Origin: Marinovum algicola
GTDB taxonomy: Bacteria; Pseudomonadota; Alphaproteobacteria; Rhodobacterales; Rhodobacteraceae
Assembly: GCF_900109145.1 (NCBI RefSeq)
Contig: NZ_FNYY01000021.1
Location: forward strand, 1 to 64,000
Direction of reading: 5' to 3'
DNA: 64,000 bases
Shown one piece after another: positions 7,808 through 16,382 of this stretch (position 1 is the stretch's first letter; the number at the start of each line of letters is the position of its first letter). The notes under the pieces were generated by a model. It saw nothing but the letters and a program-made list of their open reading frames with translations. It searched no databases and was not told the DNA's origin. The position numbers were made by a program, and so were the translations under genes.

Positions 7808-8704
7808 ATGTCGCGCACGACCGATATCCTTATCACGGCACTGGCCCCTGCCGTCTGGGGCAGCACCTATCTTGTCACCACCGAGGCGCTGCCGGCCGGC
7901 TATCCGGTGACGCTGGCCGCGCTGCGCGCGCTTCCGGCCGGGCTGCTGCTTCTGGCGCTGACCCGGTGCCTGCCACCGCGCATCTGGCTTGGCCGCGTCT
8001 TCCTGCTGGGAAGCTTCAACTTCGCGCTGTTCTGGGTGCTGTTGTTCGTCGCCGCCTACCGGCTTCCCGGTGGGGTCGCCGCGACCCTGGGCGCGCTCCA
8101 GGCGATGATGGTCATCTTCATGGCCCGTGGCTGGCTTGGTACCGCGATCCGGGCCGGCGCGGTGGCCGCCGCCGCCGCCGGTGTCGCCGGGGTGGCGTTG
8201 CTGCTGATCGGCCCCGGGGCCGCGCTCGACCCCATCGGCATTGCCGCCGGCCTGGGGGGTGCCGCGTCGATGGCGGCGGGCACGGTGCTCAGCCGGAAAT
8301 GGCAGCCGCCGGTTTCCGCCCTCAGCTTCACCGCCTGGCAGTTGACCGCCGGCGGTCTGATCCTTCTGCCGCTGGCGCTGATCGTCGAGCCGCCTCTGCC
8401 GGCGCTGACGGTCACCAACCTTGCCGGTCTTGCCTGGCTCGGCCTCATCGGCGCGGCGGCGACCTATGCGATCTGGTTCAGGGGCGTCGCCCGGCTCGAA
8501 CCCGGCGCGGTTTCCATGCTGGGGATGATGAGCCCGGTGACCGCCGTCATTCTCGGCTGGGTCTGGCTGGGGCAGTCGCTGTCCCCGGTGCAGGGCGCCG
8601 GCGCGGTCATCGTCCTTGGCTCGGTCTGGTACGGTCAGCGGGCGAACCGGGTCCGCGCTGCGCCGGGGGCGGACCGCGGGGCCGCTCGCCTGGCCCGAGC
8701 CTGA
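7808..8704 (+). CDS. EamA-family (DMT) transporter
   Basis: A 298-residue inner-membrane protein with ten hydrophobic helices arranged as two EamA repeats (about residues 8-135 and 145-280). The opening PAVWGSTYLVTTEALPAGYPVTLAALRALPAGLLLL is typical of the RhaT/YdcZ-like drug/metabolite exporter group. An AACAGGAGA ribosome site precedes ATG 7808. It ends the wrbA operon, which suggests export of a toxic metabolite, though substrate prediction for this family is unreliable. Confidence 0.88.
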   Translation: MSRTTDILITALAPAVWGSTYLVTTEALPAGYPVTLAALRALPAGLLLLALTRCLPPRIWLGRVFLLGSFNFALFWVLLFVAAYRLPGGVAATLGALQAMMVIFMARGWLGTAIRAGAVAAAAAGVAGVALLLIGPGAALDPIGIAAGLGGAASMAAGTVLSRKWQPPVSALSFTAWQLTAGGLILLPLALIVEPPLPALTVTNLAGLAWLGLIGAAATYAIWFRGVARLEPGAVSMLGMMSPVTAVILGWVWLGQSLSPVQGAGAVIVLGSVWYGQRANRVRAAPGADRGAARLARA

Positions 8705-8741
8705 CTTCGACCCGGGGGAACTATCGTCCAAGACATCGCAT

Positions 8742-9506
8742 CTAGGGGTCGAGCGGGAATTCGCTCTGCACCCGGTCGCGGGCGTCGCGCAGCGCGGCGT
8801 CCAGCTGCGGCCTGACGGCCGCGAAGCGCAGGGTCGGAACCGGAACCGAGATCGCGTGATAATTGCCGCTGAGGTCGCGAAAGGCAAAGCCCGCCGCAGA
8901 AATGCCAGGGGTGTGCTCGTCGATGTCATAGGCCAGGCCGGTTTCGCGGATCTCGGCGAGCTTGCGCAGCGTCGCCTGGCGGTCGCTGACGGACAGCGCG
9001 CGGGCGGTTTCCTGTTCGATCAGGCGCAAGGCCTCGTCATCGGTCATCAGCGCCAGGCAGGCGCGGCCGTTGGCGGTGGTCGACAGCGGAAAGACCTCGC
9101 CCACCGAGGACACCGTGCGCAGCCGGTGCAGGCCGGGCACCTGATCGAGAAAGATCATGCTGCCGTTGCGCAGCACCGCGAGATCGGTGGTTTCGCCGGT
9201 TGCCTGCGTCACCTCGTTGAGGATCGCGCGGCAACGTTCGACGATGTTGAAGTTCGCGGCTTCGGCAAAGGCGCCAAGCTCCGGCCCGAGCCGGATGCCG
9301 CCGCCTTTCGGGTCCTGGATGATGAACCGCTCTGCGGACAGGGCGCCGGTGATTCGCTGTACCGTAGAGCGGGGCAGGTCGACCCGCGTGGCGATCTGGC
9401 CTAGGCTGAGTCCGCCACGTTCCTCTTTGAGAACCCTCAGTATGGCCGCCGCGCGGGCAATGACCTGAATGCCGGAACGGTCTTTTTTGTCTTTTTCTTC
9501 AAGCAT
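8742..9506 (-). CDS. IclR-family transcriptional regulator
   Basis: A 254-residue regulator. Residues 12-75 form the winged helix-turn-helix (LSLGQIATRVDLPRSTVQRITGAL-like, with the recognition helix at RSTVQRI); residues 85-250 are the IclR effector domain, with the ISVPVPTLRF segment near its end. IclR proteins bind small carboxylic or aromatic acids. It is divergent from the catabolic cluster that starts at 9724 and is the obvious candidate regulator of it. The intergenic inverted repeat 9573-9598 is a possible site. Confidence 0.9.
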   Translation of the reverse strand: MLEEKDKKDRSGIQVIARAAAILRVLKEERGGLSLGQIATRVDLPRSTVQRITGALSAERFIIQDPKGGGIRLGPELGAFAEAANFNIVERCRAILNEVTQATGETTDLAVLRNGSMIFLDQVPGLHRLRTVSSVGEVFPLSTTANGRACLALMTDDEALRLIEQETARALSVSDRQATLRKLAEIRETGLAYDIDEHTPGISAAGFAFRDLSGNYHAISVPVPTLRFAAVRPQLDAALRDARDRVQSEFPLDP

Positions 9507-9572
9507 GTATCATCTGATCCCTTTGCATTCTTCCGGCGTGCGCGCCCAGTGCTGATATAAATTTATGTATCG

Positions 9573-9598
9573 CAATGCGGTGCACGTCAACCGCATTG
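9573..9598. promoter_or_regulatory. Inverted repeat, candidate IclR operator
   Basis: CAATGCGGT - 8 bases - ACCGCATTG, perfect 9-bp arms, inside the 217-bp divergent region. It is flanked by a wider GTATCG (9567-9572) / CGATAC (9626-9631) pair, and a further ACCGCAT half-site lies at 9613-9619. Confidence 0.55.
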
Positions 9599-9609
9599 TA
9601 GGTTTTTTG

Positions 9610-9638
9610 TTGACCGCATCGTGGTCGATACGTACCGT
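9610..9638 (+). promoter_or_regulatory. Possible promoter of the catabolic cluster
   Basis: TTGACC (9610-9615), 17 bases, then TACCGT (9633-9638). The -35 is good and the -10 weak, as expected of an activator-dependent promoter next to the IclR-type repeats. Confidence 0.35.
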
Positions 9639-9723
9639 AATTCGGGACAGAGGGAGGAGCTCTCTGCAAAGTTTTAAGCCAACCGACACCGGCCCTCGCC
9701 GGTGAACAGAGAAGGTGAATCCG

Positions 9724-10560
9724 ATGGTCGAGATCCGCGGAATCGAGTTTCAGGCAAATACCGACAACGACATGGGGCTGGAGTTCTACAATCTCAGCCA
9801 CCGCTTCGGGTTTCAGAACCCCAACTGGCCGTATTTCCAGGATACCAAGATCGAACGTATCCACTACATGGCGAAATCCGGCGTGTTGAGCCAGCGCATC
9901 ACGACCACGATGCATGCCACCACCCATATCGACGCGCCGGCCCATGTGGTGCAGGGCACGCCCTTCATCGACGAGGTGCCGCTGCCGCATTTCTTCGGCA
10001 CCGGCCTGGTGGTGTCGATCCCCAAGAAGAAATGGGAGCCGATCACCGGCGAGGATCTGGAGAAAGCCTGCGGCCATGCGATCCGCAAGGGCGACGTGCT
10101 GATCATCAACACCGGCTGGCATCATGATTACGAGGACGGCGATTACTTTGCCTATTGCCCCGGTCTGGTGTCTTCGGCCGCCGAATGGATGGTGGAAAAG
10201 GGCGTCAAGGTCGTGGGCCACGACACCCAGGCCAACGACCACCCGCTGGCCACCGCGATCGGCCCGCAGCGCAACGGCCCGTTGCTGCCGCATCTGGAAG
10301 AGGAATACCGCGAGTGGTCCGGCGGCAACGACTGGAAAGACGATTTCCCCGAATGGGAGCCGGTGCACAACATCCTGTTCAAGAACGGCATCCTCGGCAT
10401 CGAGAACGTCGGCGGCGACCTTGACGCGGTGACCGGCAAGCGCTGCACCTTCGCCTTCTTCCCGTGGAACTGGGATCGCGGTGACGGCTGCATCATCCGA
10501 CTGGTGGCGATGATCGACAAATCCCAGGGCTTCCGCATCGACGACGGCGCCGAATTCTGA
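9724..10560 (+). CDS. Cyclase-family metal hydrolase
   Basis: A 278-residue protein of the cyclase / kynurenine-formamidase-like family (PF04199), metal-dependent amidases or lactonases. H64-A-T-T-H68-I-D70-A-P-A-H74 matches the HxxxHxDxPxH metal motif. ATG 9724 is preferred to GTG 9715 because AGAAGG stands eight bases before it. It opens the plus-strand catabolic cluster. Family members open cyclic amides (isatin hydrolase) or hydrolyse formamides; the substrate here cannot be read from sequence. Confidence 0.85.
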   Translation: MVEIRGIEFQANTDNDMGLEFYNLSHRFGFQNPNWPYFQDTKIERIHYMAKSGVLSQRITTTMHATTHIDAPAHVVQGTPFIDEVPLPHFFGTGLVVSIPKKKWEPITGEDLEKACGHAIRKGDVLIINTGWHHDYEDGDYFAYCPGLVSSAAEWMVEKGVKVVGHDTQANDHPLATAIGPQRNGPLLPHLEEEYREWSGGNDWKDDFPEWEPVHNILFKNGILGIENVGGDLDAVTGKRCTFAFFPWNWDRGDGCIIRLVAMIDKSQGFRIDDGAEF

Positions 10561-10566
10561 ACCAAC

Positions 10567-10625
10567 GGTGCGCCGTGAAGGCGCACCCTACAGGCACCGC
10601 GTAGGGTGCGCATTCATTGAGCACC
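10567..10625. repeat. REP-like double palindrome (GTAGGGTGCGC type)
   Basis: Two 25-base half-elements facing each other around a 9-base spacer (10592-10600); 21 of 25 bases pair. The left half is itself a hairpin (GGTGCGCC/GGCGCACC) and ends in CTAC, the right half begins GTAGGGTGCGC. The layout is the same as the element at 59725-59778. Confidence 0.7.
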
Positions 10626-10644
10626 GCTCCAGAGAGGGACCGCC

Positions 10645-10989
10645 ATGCACATCAAACGTTTCAAGGACGCGCAGCCCTACGAGGCGCCCAATCATTTCGG
10701 CTGTCACGGGCTGCGGCTTCAGGGTTTCGAGGAGGGTGGGCCGAAGAACCAGTGGCTCGGCTACAGCCAGTTCCTGCCGGGCGGCGGCGCCGGCCCCGAC
10801 AGCACCCCCTTCGAGAAGGTCTATGTGCTGCTCGAAGGCGAGATGACGGTGATCATCGACGGCAAGGAGACGGTGCTGCGCCGGATGGACAGCTGCACCA
10901 TCGCGCCGGGCGAAGTCCGCAAGATCGAGAACCGCAGCAACGACACCTGCAAGATGCTGGTTGTCATTCCCTACCCCCCGGAGGTGTGA
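10645..10989 (+). CDS. Cupin-domain protein
   Basis: A 114-residue single beta-barrel cupin. The core FEKVYVLLEGEMTVIIDGKE (residues 56-75) and IAPGEVRKIENRS (86-98) correspond to cupin motifs 1 and 2, but the usual HxH of motif 1 is replaced (STPFEKVY), so metal binding may be lost or altered. AGAGAGGGA precedes ATG 10645. It lies second in the catabolic cluster. Small cupins in such clusters act as isomerases, lyases or ligand-binding helpers; function not assigned. Confidence 0.8.
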   Translation: MHIKRFKDAQPYEAPNHFGCHGLRLQGFEEGGPKNQWLGYSQFLPGGGAGPDSTPFEKVYVLLEGEMTVIIDGKETVLRRMDSCTIAPGEVRKIENRSNDTCKMLVVIPYPPEV

Positions 10990-10990
10990 A

Positions 10991-11788
10991 ATGAACGCGA
11001 TGACGAACCCCCTTTCCATGTTCGACGTCAAGGACAAGGTGGCGCTGATCACCGGGGCCTCGGGCGCCTTCGGCATGGTCGCCGCGCGCATCCTCGCCGG
11101 GGCCGGATGCAACCTTGTCCTGGCCGCCGGCAACCAGAAGGCATTGGACGCGATCGCCGAGGAATGCCGGACGCTGGGGGCCGCGGTCTGCGCGGTCAAT
11201 ACCCGGCCCAGCGACGAGGGTGCCTGTCAGGCGCTCGTTGACGAGGCGGTGAACACCTTTGGCCAGCTCGACATCCTTGTCGTGGCCTCCGGCATGAACA
11301 AGGTCGCGCCGATCAACGATATGGCGCCCGAGACCTTCGAGAGCGTGATGGACGCCAATGTCACGCAAAGCTGGCTGCTGGCCCGTGCCGCCGCCGGGCA
11401 GATGAAGGCGCAGGGGCAGGGCGGCAAGATCGTGCTGGTGTCGTCGGCGCGCGGGCTGCTGGGCCATCCGGCCGGCTACACCGCCTATTGCGCCTCGAAG
11501 GCCGCGACCGACGGCATCACCAAGGCGCTGGGCTGCGAGCTTGGGCCGACCGGCATCACCGTCAACGCCATTGCGCCCACCGTCTTCCGTTCGCCGCTAA
11601 CCGCCTGGATGTTCGAGGACACCGAAAAGGCCAAGGAGGTCCGCAAGGGCTTCCTCGCCCGCGTGCCCAAGGGCCGGCTGGGTGAGCCCGAAGACCTGGC
11701 CGGGCCGCTGCTGTTCCTCGCCTCCAAGGCGTCAGATTTCTATACCGGGCATATCCTCTATGCCGACGGCGGCTATACGGCGGGCTGA
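10991..11788 (+). CDS. Short-chain dehydrogenase/reductase
   Basis: A 265-residue classical SDR (FabG-like). TGASGAFG (21-28) is the cofactor turn, with alanine at the sixth place instead of the usual glycine; SSARGLLGHPAGYTAYCASKAA carries the Ser and YxxxK catalytic residues, and the C-terminus ends in DGGYTAG as in this family. Start ATG 10991 follows GGAGGTG, which overlaps the cupin stop codon, so the two are translationally linked. It probably oxidises a hydroxyl group of the cluster's substrate. Confidence 0.88.
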   Translation: MNAMTNPLSMFDVKDKVALITGASGAFGMVAARILAGAGCNLVLAAGNQKALDAIAEECRTLGAAVCAVNTRPSDEGACQALVDEAVNTFGQLDILVVASGMNKVAPINDMAPETFESVMDANVTQSWLLARAAAGQMKAQGQGGKIVLVSSARGLLGHPAGYTAYCASKAATDGITKALGCELGPTGITVNAIAPTVFRSPLTAWMFEDTEKAKEVRKGFLARVPKGRLGEPEDLAGPLLFLASKASDFYTGHILYADGGYTAG

Positions 11789-11791
11789 GCG

Positions 11792-12718
11792 ATGGTTCCC
11801 AAGAAGCAACAGATGGCCGTCATCGGTGCCGGGCTCATGGGCCATGGCATCGCGCTCACCCTGGCGCGCGCCGGGCAATATGTGACGCTCACCGACCCGC
11901 ATGAAGAGACGCTGAAATCCGCGCCAAAGCGGATTTCGGACAGCCTCAAGTCGCTGGGCGCCGCGGAAGACGAAATCGCCCGCGCGCTGAAGATGATCGA
12001 GCTGTGTTCCTCGGTGCGGGCGGCGGTGAAAGAGGCGGATGTCGTCTTCGAGGCGGCGCCGGAGAAACTCGACCTGAAGCGCAAGATTTTCGCCGAGGTC
12101 GAGGCGCACGCCCCAAAGGAGGCGGTGCTGGCGTCGAATACCTCGGTGATTCAGATCACCAGGATCATGGAAGGGCTGAACCTGCGCGAACGGGCGCTGG
12201 GCACCCATTGGTGGAACCCGCCGCACATGATCCCGCTGGTCGAGGTGATCAAGACCGAGTGGACCGACGCTGCCGTCGCCGACCGGATGATGGCGCTCCT
12301 GGCCAGTGCCGGCAAGACGCCGGTGATGGTGGAAAAGGACGTGCCGGGCTTTATCGGCAACCGGCTGCAACATGCGCTCTGGCGCGAGGCGGTGAGCCTG
12401 GTGGAACGCGGCATCTGCGATGCGGAAGCGGTGGATACCGTGGTGAAATCCTGCTTCGGCCGGCGGTTGGCCGTGCTCGGCCCGCTGGAGAACGCCGATC
12501 TGGTGGGCACCGACCTGACGCTCGATATTCATGAAAACGTGCTCTTCGACCTGGAGAGCCGGCAGGGGCCGTCGCCCTATCTCAGGCAACTCGTGCAAGA
12601 GGGCAAGCTCGGGATGAAAAGCGGCGAGGGGTTCCGCACATGGACCGAGGCCGAGGCCGATGCGGCGCGCGCCCGGGTGGGCCGTCACCTGACGAAACTC
12701 GACGGCATTCTCGACTAG
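11792..12718 (+). CDS. 3-hydroxyacyl-CoA dehydrogenase-like protein
   Basis: A 308-residue NAD-dependent L-3-hydroxyacid dehydrogenase of the FadB/HbdH fold. IGAGLMGHGIA (11-21) is the Rossmann turn; T-H139-W-W-N-P-P-H holds the catalytic histidine, and E151 is its partner glutamate. The C-terminal all-alpha domain begins near GFIGNRLQHALWREA. The family includes 3-hydroxybutyryl-CoA, carnitine and L-gulonate dehydrogenases. It starts three bases after the SDR. Given the BKACE gene in the same run, a free beta-hydroxy acid such as carnitine or an analogue is a plausible substrate (inference). Confidence 0.87.
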   Translation: MVPKKQQMAVIGAGLMGHGIALTLARAGQYVTLTDPHEETLKSAPKRISDSLKSLGAAEDEIARALKMIELCSSVRAAVKEADVVFEAAPEKLDLKRKIFAEVEAHAPKEAVLASNTSVIQITRIMEGLNLRERALGTHWWNPPHMIPLVEVIKTEWTDAAVADRMMALLASAGKTPVMVEKDVPGFIGNRLQHALWREAVSLVERGICDAEAVDTVVKSCFGRRLAVLGPLENADLVGTDLTLDIHENVLFDLESRQGPSPYLRQLVQEGKLGMKSGEGFRTWTEAEADAARARVGRHLTKLDGILD

Positions 12719-12761
12719 GTCAGCAAAAAGCCGGTGGGAGACCGGCGCAAGGGAGGAACCA

Positions 12762-14036
12762 ATGAACAAGTTCAAGACACCATCACGACGCGGCTTTCTG
12801 GCCGGGGGCACGGCGCTTCTGGCGGCCCCGGCCATCCTGCGCGGCACCCGCGCCTATGCCCAGACCCCGACGCTGAAAGTCGGCCATGTCAGCCCGCGCA
12901 CCGGCCCGCTGGCGGGCTTTGCCGAGGCCGACGATTATGTCCTGGCCGCCGTGGCCGACGCCTTTGCCGGCGGCATCGAGAACAATGGCAAGACCTGGAA
13001 CATCGAGATCATCTCGAAGGACAGCCAGTCCAATCCCAACCGCGCCGCCGAAGTGGCCGCCGACCTGATCCTGGGTGACGAGGTCGACATCATCGTCGCC
13101 GCCTCGACGCCCGACACGGTGAACCCGGTGTCGGATCAGGCCGAGATCAACGAGGTGCCCTGCATCACCACCGACTGCCCCTGGCAGCCCTATTTCTTTG
13201 GCCGCAACGGCGTGCCGGGGCAGGGGTTCGATTACACCTATCATTTCTTCTGGGGCCTCGAGGACGTGATCGGCGCCTTCCTCGACATGTGGGACCAGTC
13301 GGGCGTGCAGAAGGTCGTTGGCGGGCTGTTCCCGAACGATGCCGATGGCAATGCCTGGGGGCATCCCGAGCTGGGCCTGCCGACACCGCTGGCCGCCGCT
13401 GGCTACGACCTGACCGATCCCGGCCGCTACCAGCCGCTGACCGATGATTTTTCGAACTACATCAACGCTTTCAAGGAGGCGGGGGCCGAGATCGTCACCG
13501 GCAACATGATCCCGCCCGATTTCGCCACCTTCTGGGCGCAGGCGGCGCAGCAGGGCTTCAATCCCAAGGTCGTGACCATCGGCAAGGCGCTGCTCTTCCC
13601 TTCGGTCATAGAGTCGCTGGGCGATCGGGGAGACGGGCTTTCCTCCGAAGTCTGGTGGTCGCCGGATCATCCCTTCGCCTCGTCGCTGACCGGCGCGTCG
13701 GCCAAGGCGCTTGCCGAGGGATACACGGCAGCCTCGGGCCGGCCCTGGACCCAGCCGATCGGTTTCAAGCACGCGCTGTTCGAAGTGGTCGCGGATGTCG
13801 TGCGTCGCGCTGCGGATCTCGAGGATTACGAGGCCATCGCCGCCGCGATCCCCGAGACCAGGCTCGACACCATCGTCGGCCCGGTCGACTGGTCGAACGG
13901 CCCGATCAACAACGTCACCAAGACGCCGCTGGTTGCCGGCCAGTGGCAGAAGGAAGGCGAGGGCTTCGACCTCAAGATCGTCGCCAATTCCGCCGCGCCG
14001 GATATCCCGCTGACCGGCGAGCTGAAGCTGCTCTGA
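12762..14036 (+). CDS. Liv-type ABC substrate-binding protein
   Basis: A 424-residue periplasmic binding protein of the peripla_BP_6 family. It opens with a twin-arginine signal (SRRGFLAGG, residues 8-16, then a hydrophobic run and AYA-Q cleavage site), so it is probably folded before export by Tat. The mature part (from about residue 35) starts TPTLKVGHVSPRTGPLAG, as in LivJ-like proteins. AAGGGAGGAACC precedes ATG 12762. It heads a five-gene importer (two ATPases and two permeases follow). The ligand is unlikely to be a simple amino acid given the catabolic neighbours. Confidence 0.9.
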   Translation: MNKFKTPSRRGFLAGGTALLAAPAILRGTRAYAQTPTLKVGHVSPRTGPLAGFAEADDYVLAAVADAFAGGIENNGKTWNIEIISKDSQSNPNRAAEVAADLILGDEVDIIVAASTPDTVNPVSDQAEINEVPCITTDCPWQPYFFGRNGVPGQGFDYTYHFFWGLEDVIGAFLDMWDQSGVQKVVGGLFPNDADGNAWGHPELGLPTPLAAAGYDLTDPGRYQPLTDDFSNYINAFKEAGAEIVTGNMIPPDFATFWAQAAQQGFNPKVVTIGKALLFPSVIESLGDRGDGLSSEVWWSPDHPFASSLTGASAKALAEGYTAASGRPWTQPIGFKHALFEVVADVVRRAADLEDYEAIAAAIPETRLDTIVGPVDWSNGPINNVTKTPLVAGQWQKEGEGFDLKIVANSAAPDIPLTGELKLL

Positions 14037-14088
14037 GTCCAAGGGGCGGCGGCATCCCGCCGCCCGACACCGCGCAGGGGAGACCCCG

Positions 14089-14817
14089 ATGACGCAGATA
14101 TTGCAACTCGACGCCGTGTCGAAAGCCTTCGGCGCCGTGACCGTCGCTGACGACCTGAGCTATGGGCTCGAAGAGGGTGAGGCGCTGGGCGTGCTGGGGC
14201 CGAACGGGGCCGGCAAGACTTCGATGTTCAATCTGATCACCGGCACTTTGAAGCCGGACGCCGGGCGCATCACCTTTGCCGGCGACGACATCACCGCGCT
14301 GGGCGCCGCCCGCCGCTCGCGCTCGGGCATTGCCCGCAGCTTTCAGGTGCCACAGCCCTTCACCCACATGACGGTGTTCGAAAATGCCATGGTGGCGGCG
14401 ACGCAATCGGCCGGGCTTGCGGGGCGCGAGGCCGAGCGGCTCTGCATCGAGGTGCTCGACCAGACCGAGCTTCTGGACAAGGCCAATGACCGGGCCGGGG
14501 GGCTGACGTTGCTCAACCGCAAGCGGCTCGAACTGACCCGCGCGCTCTGTGCGAAACCACGGCTCCTGCTCCTTGACGAGATCGCCGGCGGGCTGACCGA
14601 GGCGGAATGCACCGCGTTGATCGCCACCATCAAGTCGATCCACGCCAGCGGTGTCTCGATCATCTGGATCGAACATGTGGTGCATGCACTGATGGCCGTG
14701 GTCGAACGGCTGATCGTGATCGATTTCGGCCGCAAGATCGCCGAGGGCGAGCCAAAGGCGATCATGGACAGCCCCGAGGTGCAGGAAATCTATCTGGGGA
14801 TCGAAGCCGATGCCTGA
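14089..14817 (+). CDS. ABC transporter ATP-binding protein (LivG-type)
   Basis: A 242-residue ATPase. Walker A is G37-PNGAGKT44, Walker [12 protein letters not shown] (around residues 160-170), and the LivG-type tail [20 protein letters not shown] is present. The signature region reads [15 protein letters not shown], where most LivG proteins have LAYGEQRRLEIARAL, so the C-loop is unusually degenerate. It powers the two Liv permeases with its partner at 14810, with which it overlaps by eight bases. Confidence 0.9.
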   Translation: MTQILQLDAVSKAFGAVTVADDLSYGLEEGEALGVLGPNGAGKTSMFNLITGTLKPDAGRITFAGDDITALGAARRSRSGIARSFQVPQPFTHMTVFENAMVAATQSAGLAGREAERLCIEVLDQTELLDKANDRAGGLTLLNRKRLELTRALCAKPRLLLLDEIAGGLTEAECTALIATIKSIHASGVSIIWIEHVVHALMAVVERLIVIDFGRKIAEGEPKAIMDSPEVQEIYLGIEADA

Positions 14818-15517
14818 CCCAATTCTCAAACTGAACGGTCTCGATGCCTTCTACGGCGATTTCCAGGCGCTCTATGGCGTCGAGCTGAGCGTGCATGAGG
14901 GCGAGGTTCTGGCCATCATCGGCGCCAATGGCGCGGGCAAGACAACCATGCTGCGCTCGATCTCCGGGCTGATCACCAATGACGCGGCGCAAATCTCCTA
15001 TCGCGGCCAACAGATCGGCAATGCCCGCCCCGACGTGGTGGCGCAGATGGGGCTGGCGATGGTGCCCGAGGGCCGGCAGCTTTTCCCGTCGCTCTCGGTC
15101 GAGGAAAACCTGATGATCGGCGGCCGGGTGAACCGCAAGGGGCCGTGGAATCTGCGCCGTGTCTATGACCTTTTCCCGATCCTCGAAGAGCGGCGCGCGC
15201 AGGCCTCGACCTCGCTCTCGGGCGGTCAGCAGCAGATGGTCGCCATCGGCCGCGCGCTGATGTCGAACCCGGATCTGATCATGTTCGACGAGATCAGCCT
15301 CGGCCTCGCGCCCGTCATCATCCGCGACATCTACAAGGCGCTGCCGGGGATTGTCGGCGGCGGCATGTCGGCGGTGATCGTCGAGCAGGACATCACCAAG
15401 GCGCTGGCGGTCTCGTCCCGCGTCTATTGCCTGCAAGAGGGCCGGGTGTCGCTCGAAGGCAGGTCCGACACCGTCTCGCGCGACGAGATCGCGCGCGCCT
15501 ATTTCGGAGTGGAATGA
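14810..15517 (+). CDS. ABC transporter ATP-binding protein (LivF-type)
   Basis: A 235-residue ATPase with Walker A GANGAGKTTM (near residue 40), a canonical signature LSGGQQQMVAIGRAL, and Walker B LIMFDEISLGL. The YGDFQALYGVELSVHEGE opening is typical of LivF. Its canonical signature could compensate for the degenerate one in the LivG partner, whose gene it overlaps. It is followed one base later by the permease. Confidence 0.92.
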   Translation: MPDPILKLNGLDAFYGDFQALYGVELSVHEGEVLAIIGANGAGKTTMLRSISGLITNDAAQISYRGQQIGNARPDVVAQMGLAMVPEGRQLFPSLSVEENLMIGGRVNRKGPWNLRRVYDLFPILEERRAQASTSLSGGQQQMVAIGRALMSNPDLIMFDEISLGLAPVIIRDIYKALPGIVGGGMSAVIVEQDITKALAVSSRVYCLQEGRVSLEGRSDTVSRDEIARAYFGVE

Positions 15518-15518
15518 C

Positions 15519-16382
15519 ATGGATTTCGTGAACGCCCTGGTTCAGGGCACGCTTCTGGGCGGGCTTTATGCCCTCTTCGCCGCCGGGCTCAGCCTGATCT
15601 TCGGGGTCATGCGGCTGGTCAATATCGCCCATGGCGACTTGATCGTGCTGGCCGCCTACCTCGGGCTGACGACGACGGTGGCGCTGGGGGTGCATCCGTT
15701 GGTGGCGCTGATCGTGGTGGTGCCGGCGATGGCAGGCATTGGCTATGTGCTGCAACGGGCGGTGCTGAACCACACGCTGGGCGACGACATCCTGCCACCC
15801 TTGCTGGTGACGTTCGGCCTGTCGGTCATCATCCAGAACGCTTTGTTGGAAGGCTACAGCGCCGACCCGCAGAAGATGGACGCAGGCGCGCTCGAGACCG
15901 CCTCGGTGGCACTTGGCCCGCTGTCGCTGGGGGTGCTGCCGCTCCTGACCTTCGCCATTGCCGTGGCGGTGATCGCGGGGCTGCAATGGTGTTTCTACCG
16001 CACGCCACTGGGCCGCGCCTTTCGCGCCACCTCGGACAATCAGGACATCGCCCAACTCATGGGGCTGAACAAACGCCATGTCTTCGGCCTTGCCATGGCG
16101 CTGGCGCTGGCAGTGACGGCGGTGGCCGGCATTCTGCTGGGCATCCGCACCAGTTTCGACCCCTCGGTCGGCGGCGGGCGCCTGATCTTCGGCTTCGAAG
16201 CGGTGATCATCGGCGGGCTGGGCAACCTCTGGGGCACTTTGGTTGGCGGCGTGATCCTCGGCGTGGCCCAGACCGTGGGCGCGACGATCAACCCGGGCTG
16301 GCAGCTTCTCGCGGGCCATATCGCCTTTCTCGTCATCCTTGCCGTGCGTCCCAACGGCCTGTTCCCGAGGATCTCGGCATGA
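15519..16382 (+). CDS. Liv-type ABC permease (LivH-type)
   Basis: A 287-residue inner-membrane permease with about eight hydrophobic helices. The opening FVNALVQGTLLGGLYALFAAGLSLIFGVMRLVNIAHGD is characteristic of LivH-like proteins, and the GGLGNLWGTLVGG segment near the C-terminus matches the EAA-like coupling region. It starts one base after the LivF stop and overlaps the next permease by four bases (ATGA). Confidence 0.92.
   Translation: MDFVNALVQGTLLGGLYALFAAGLSLIFGVMRLVNIAHGDLIVLAAYLGLTTTVALGVHPLVALIVVVPAMAGIGYVLQRAVLNHTLGDDILPPLLVTFGLSVIIQNALLEGYSADPQKMDAGALETASVALGPLSLGVLPLLTFAIAVAVIAGLQWCFYRTPLGRAFRATSDNQDIAQLMGLNKRHVFGLAMALALAVTAVAGILLGIRTSFDPSVGGGRLIFGFEAVIIGGLGNLWGTLVGGVILGVAQTVGATINPGWQLLAGHIAFLVILAVRPNGLFPRISA

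Noticed and set aside
6854-8929. 691-codon minus-strand open frame
   Set aside because: Long antisense frame caused by high GC; wrbA, the DsbA-like gene and the EamA gene on the plus strand have clear motifs, ribosome sites and tight spacing.
10645-10989. Cupin called as a metal-dependent dioxygenase
   Set aside because: The HxH of cupin motif 1 is missing, so a metal-dependent role is not supported.
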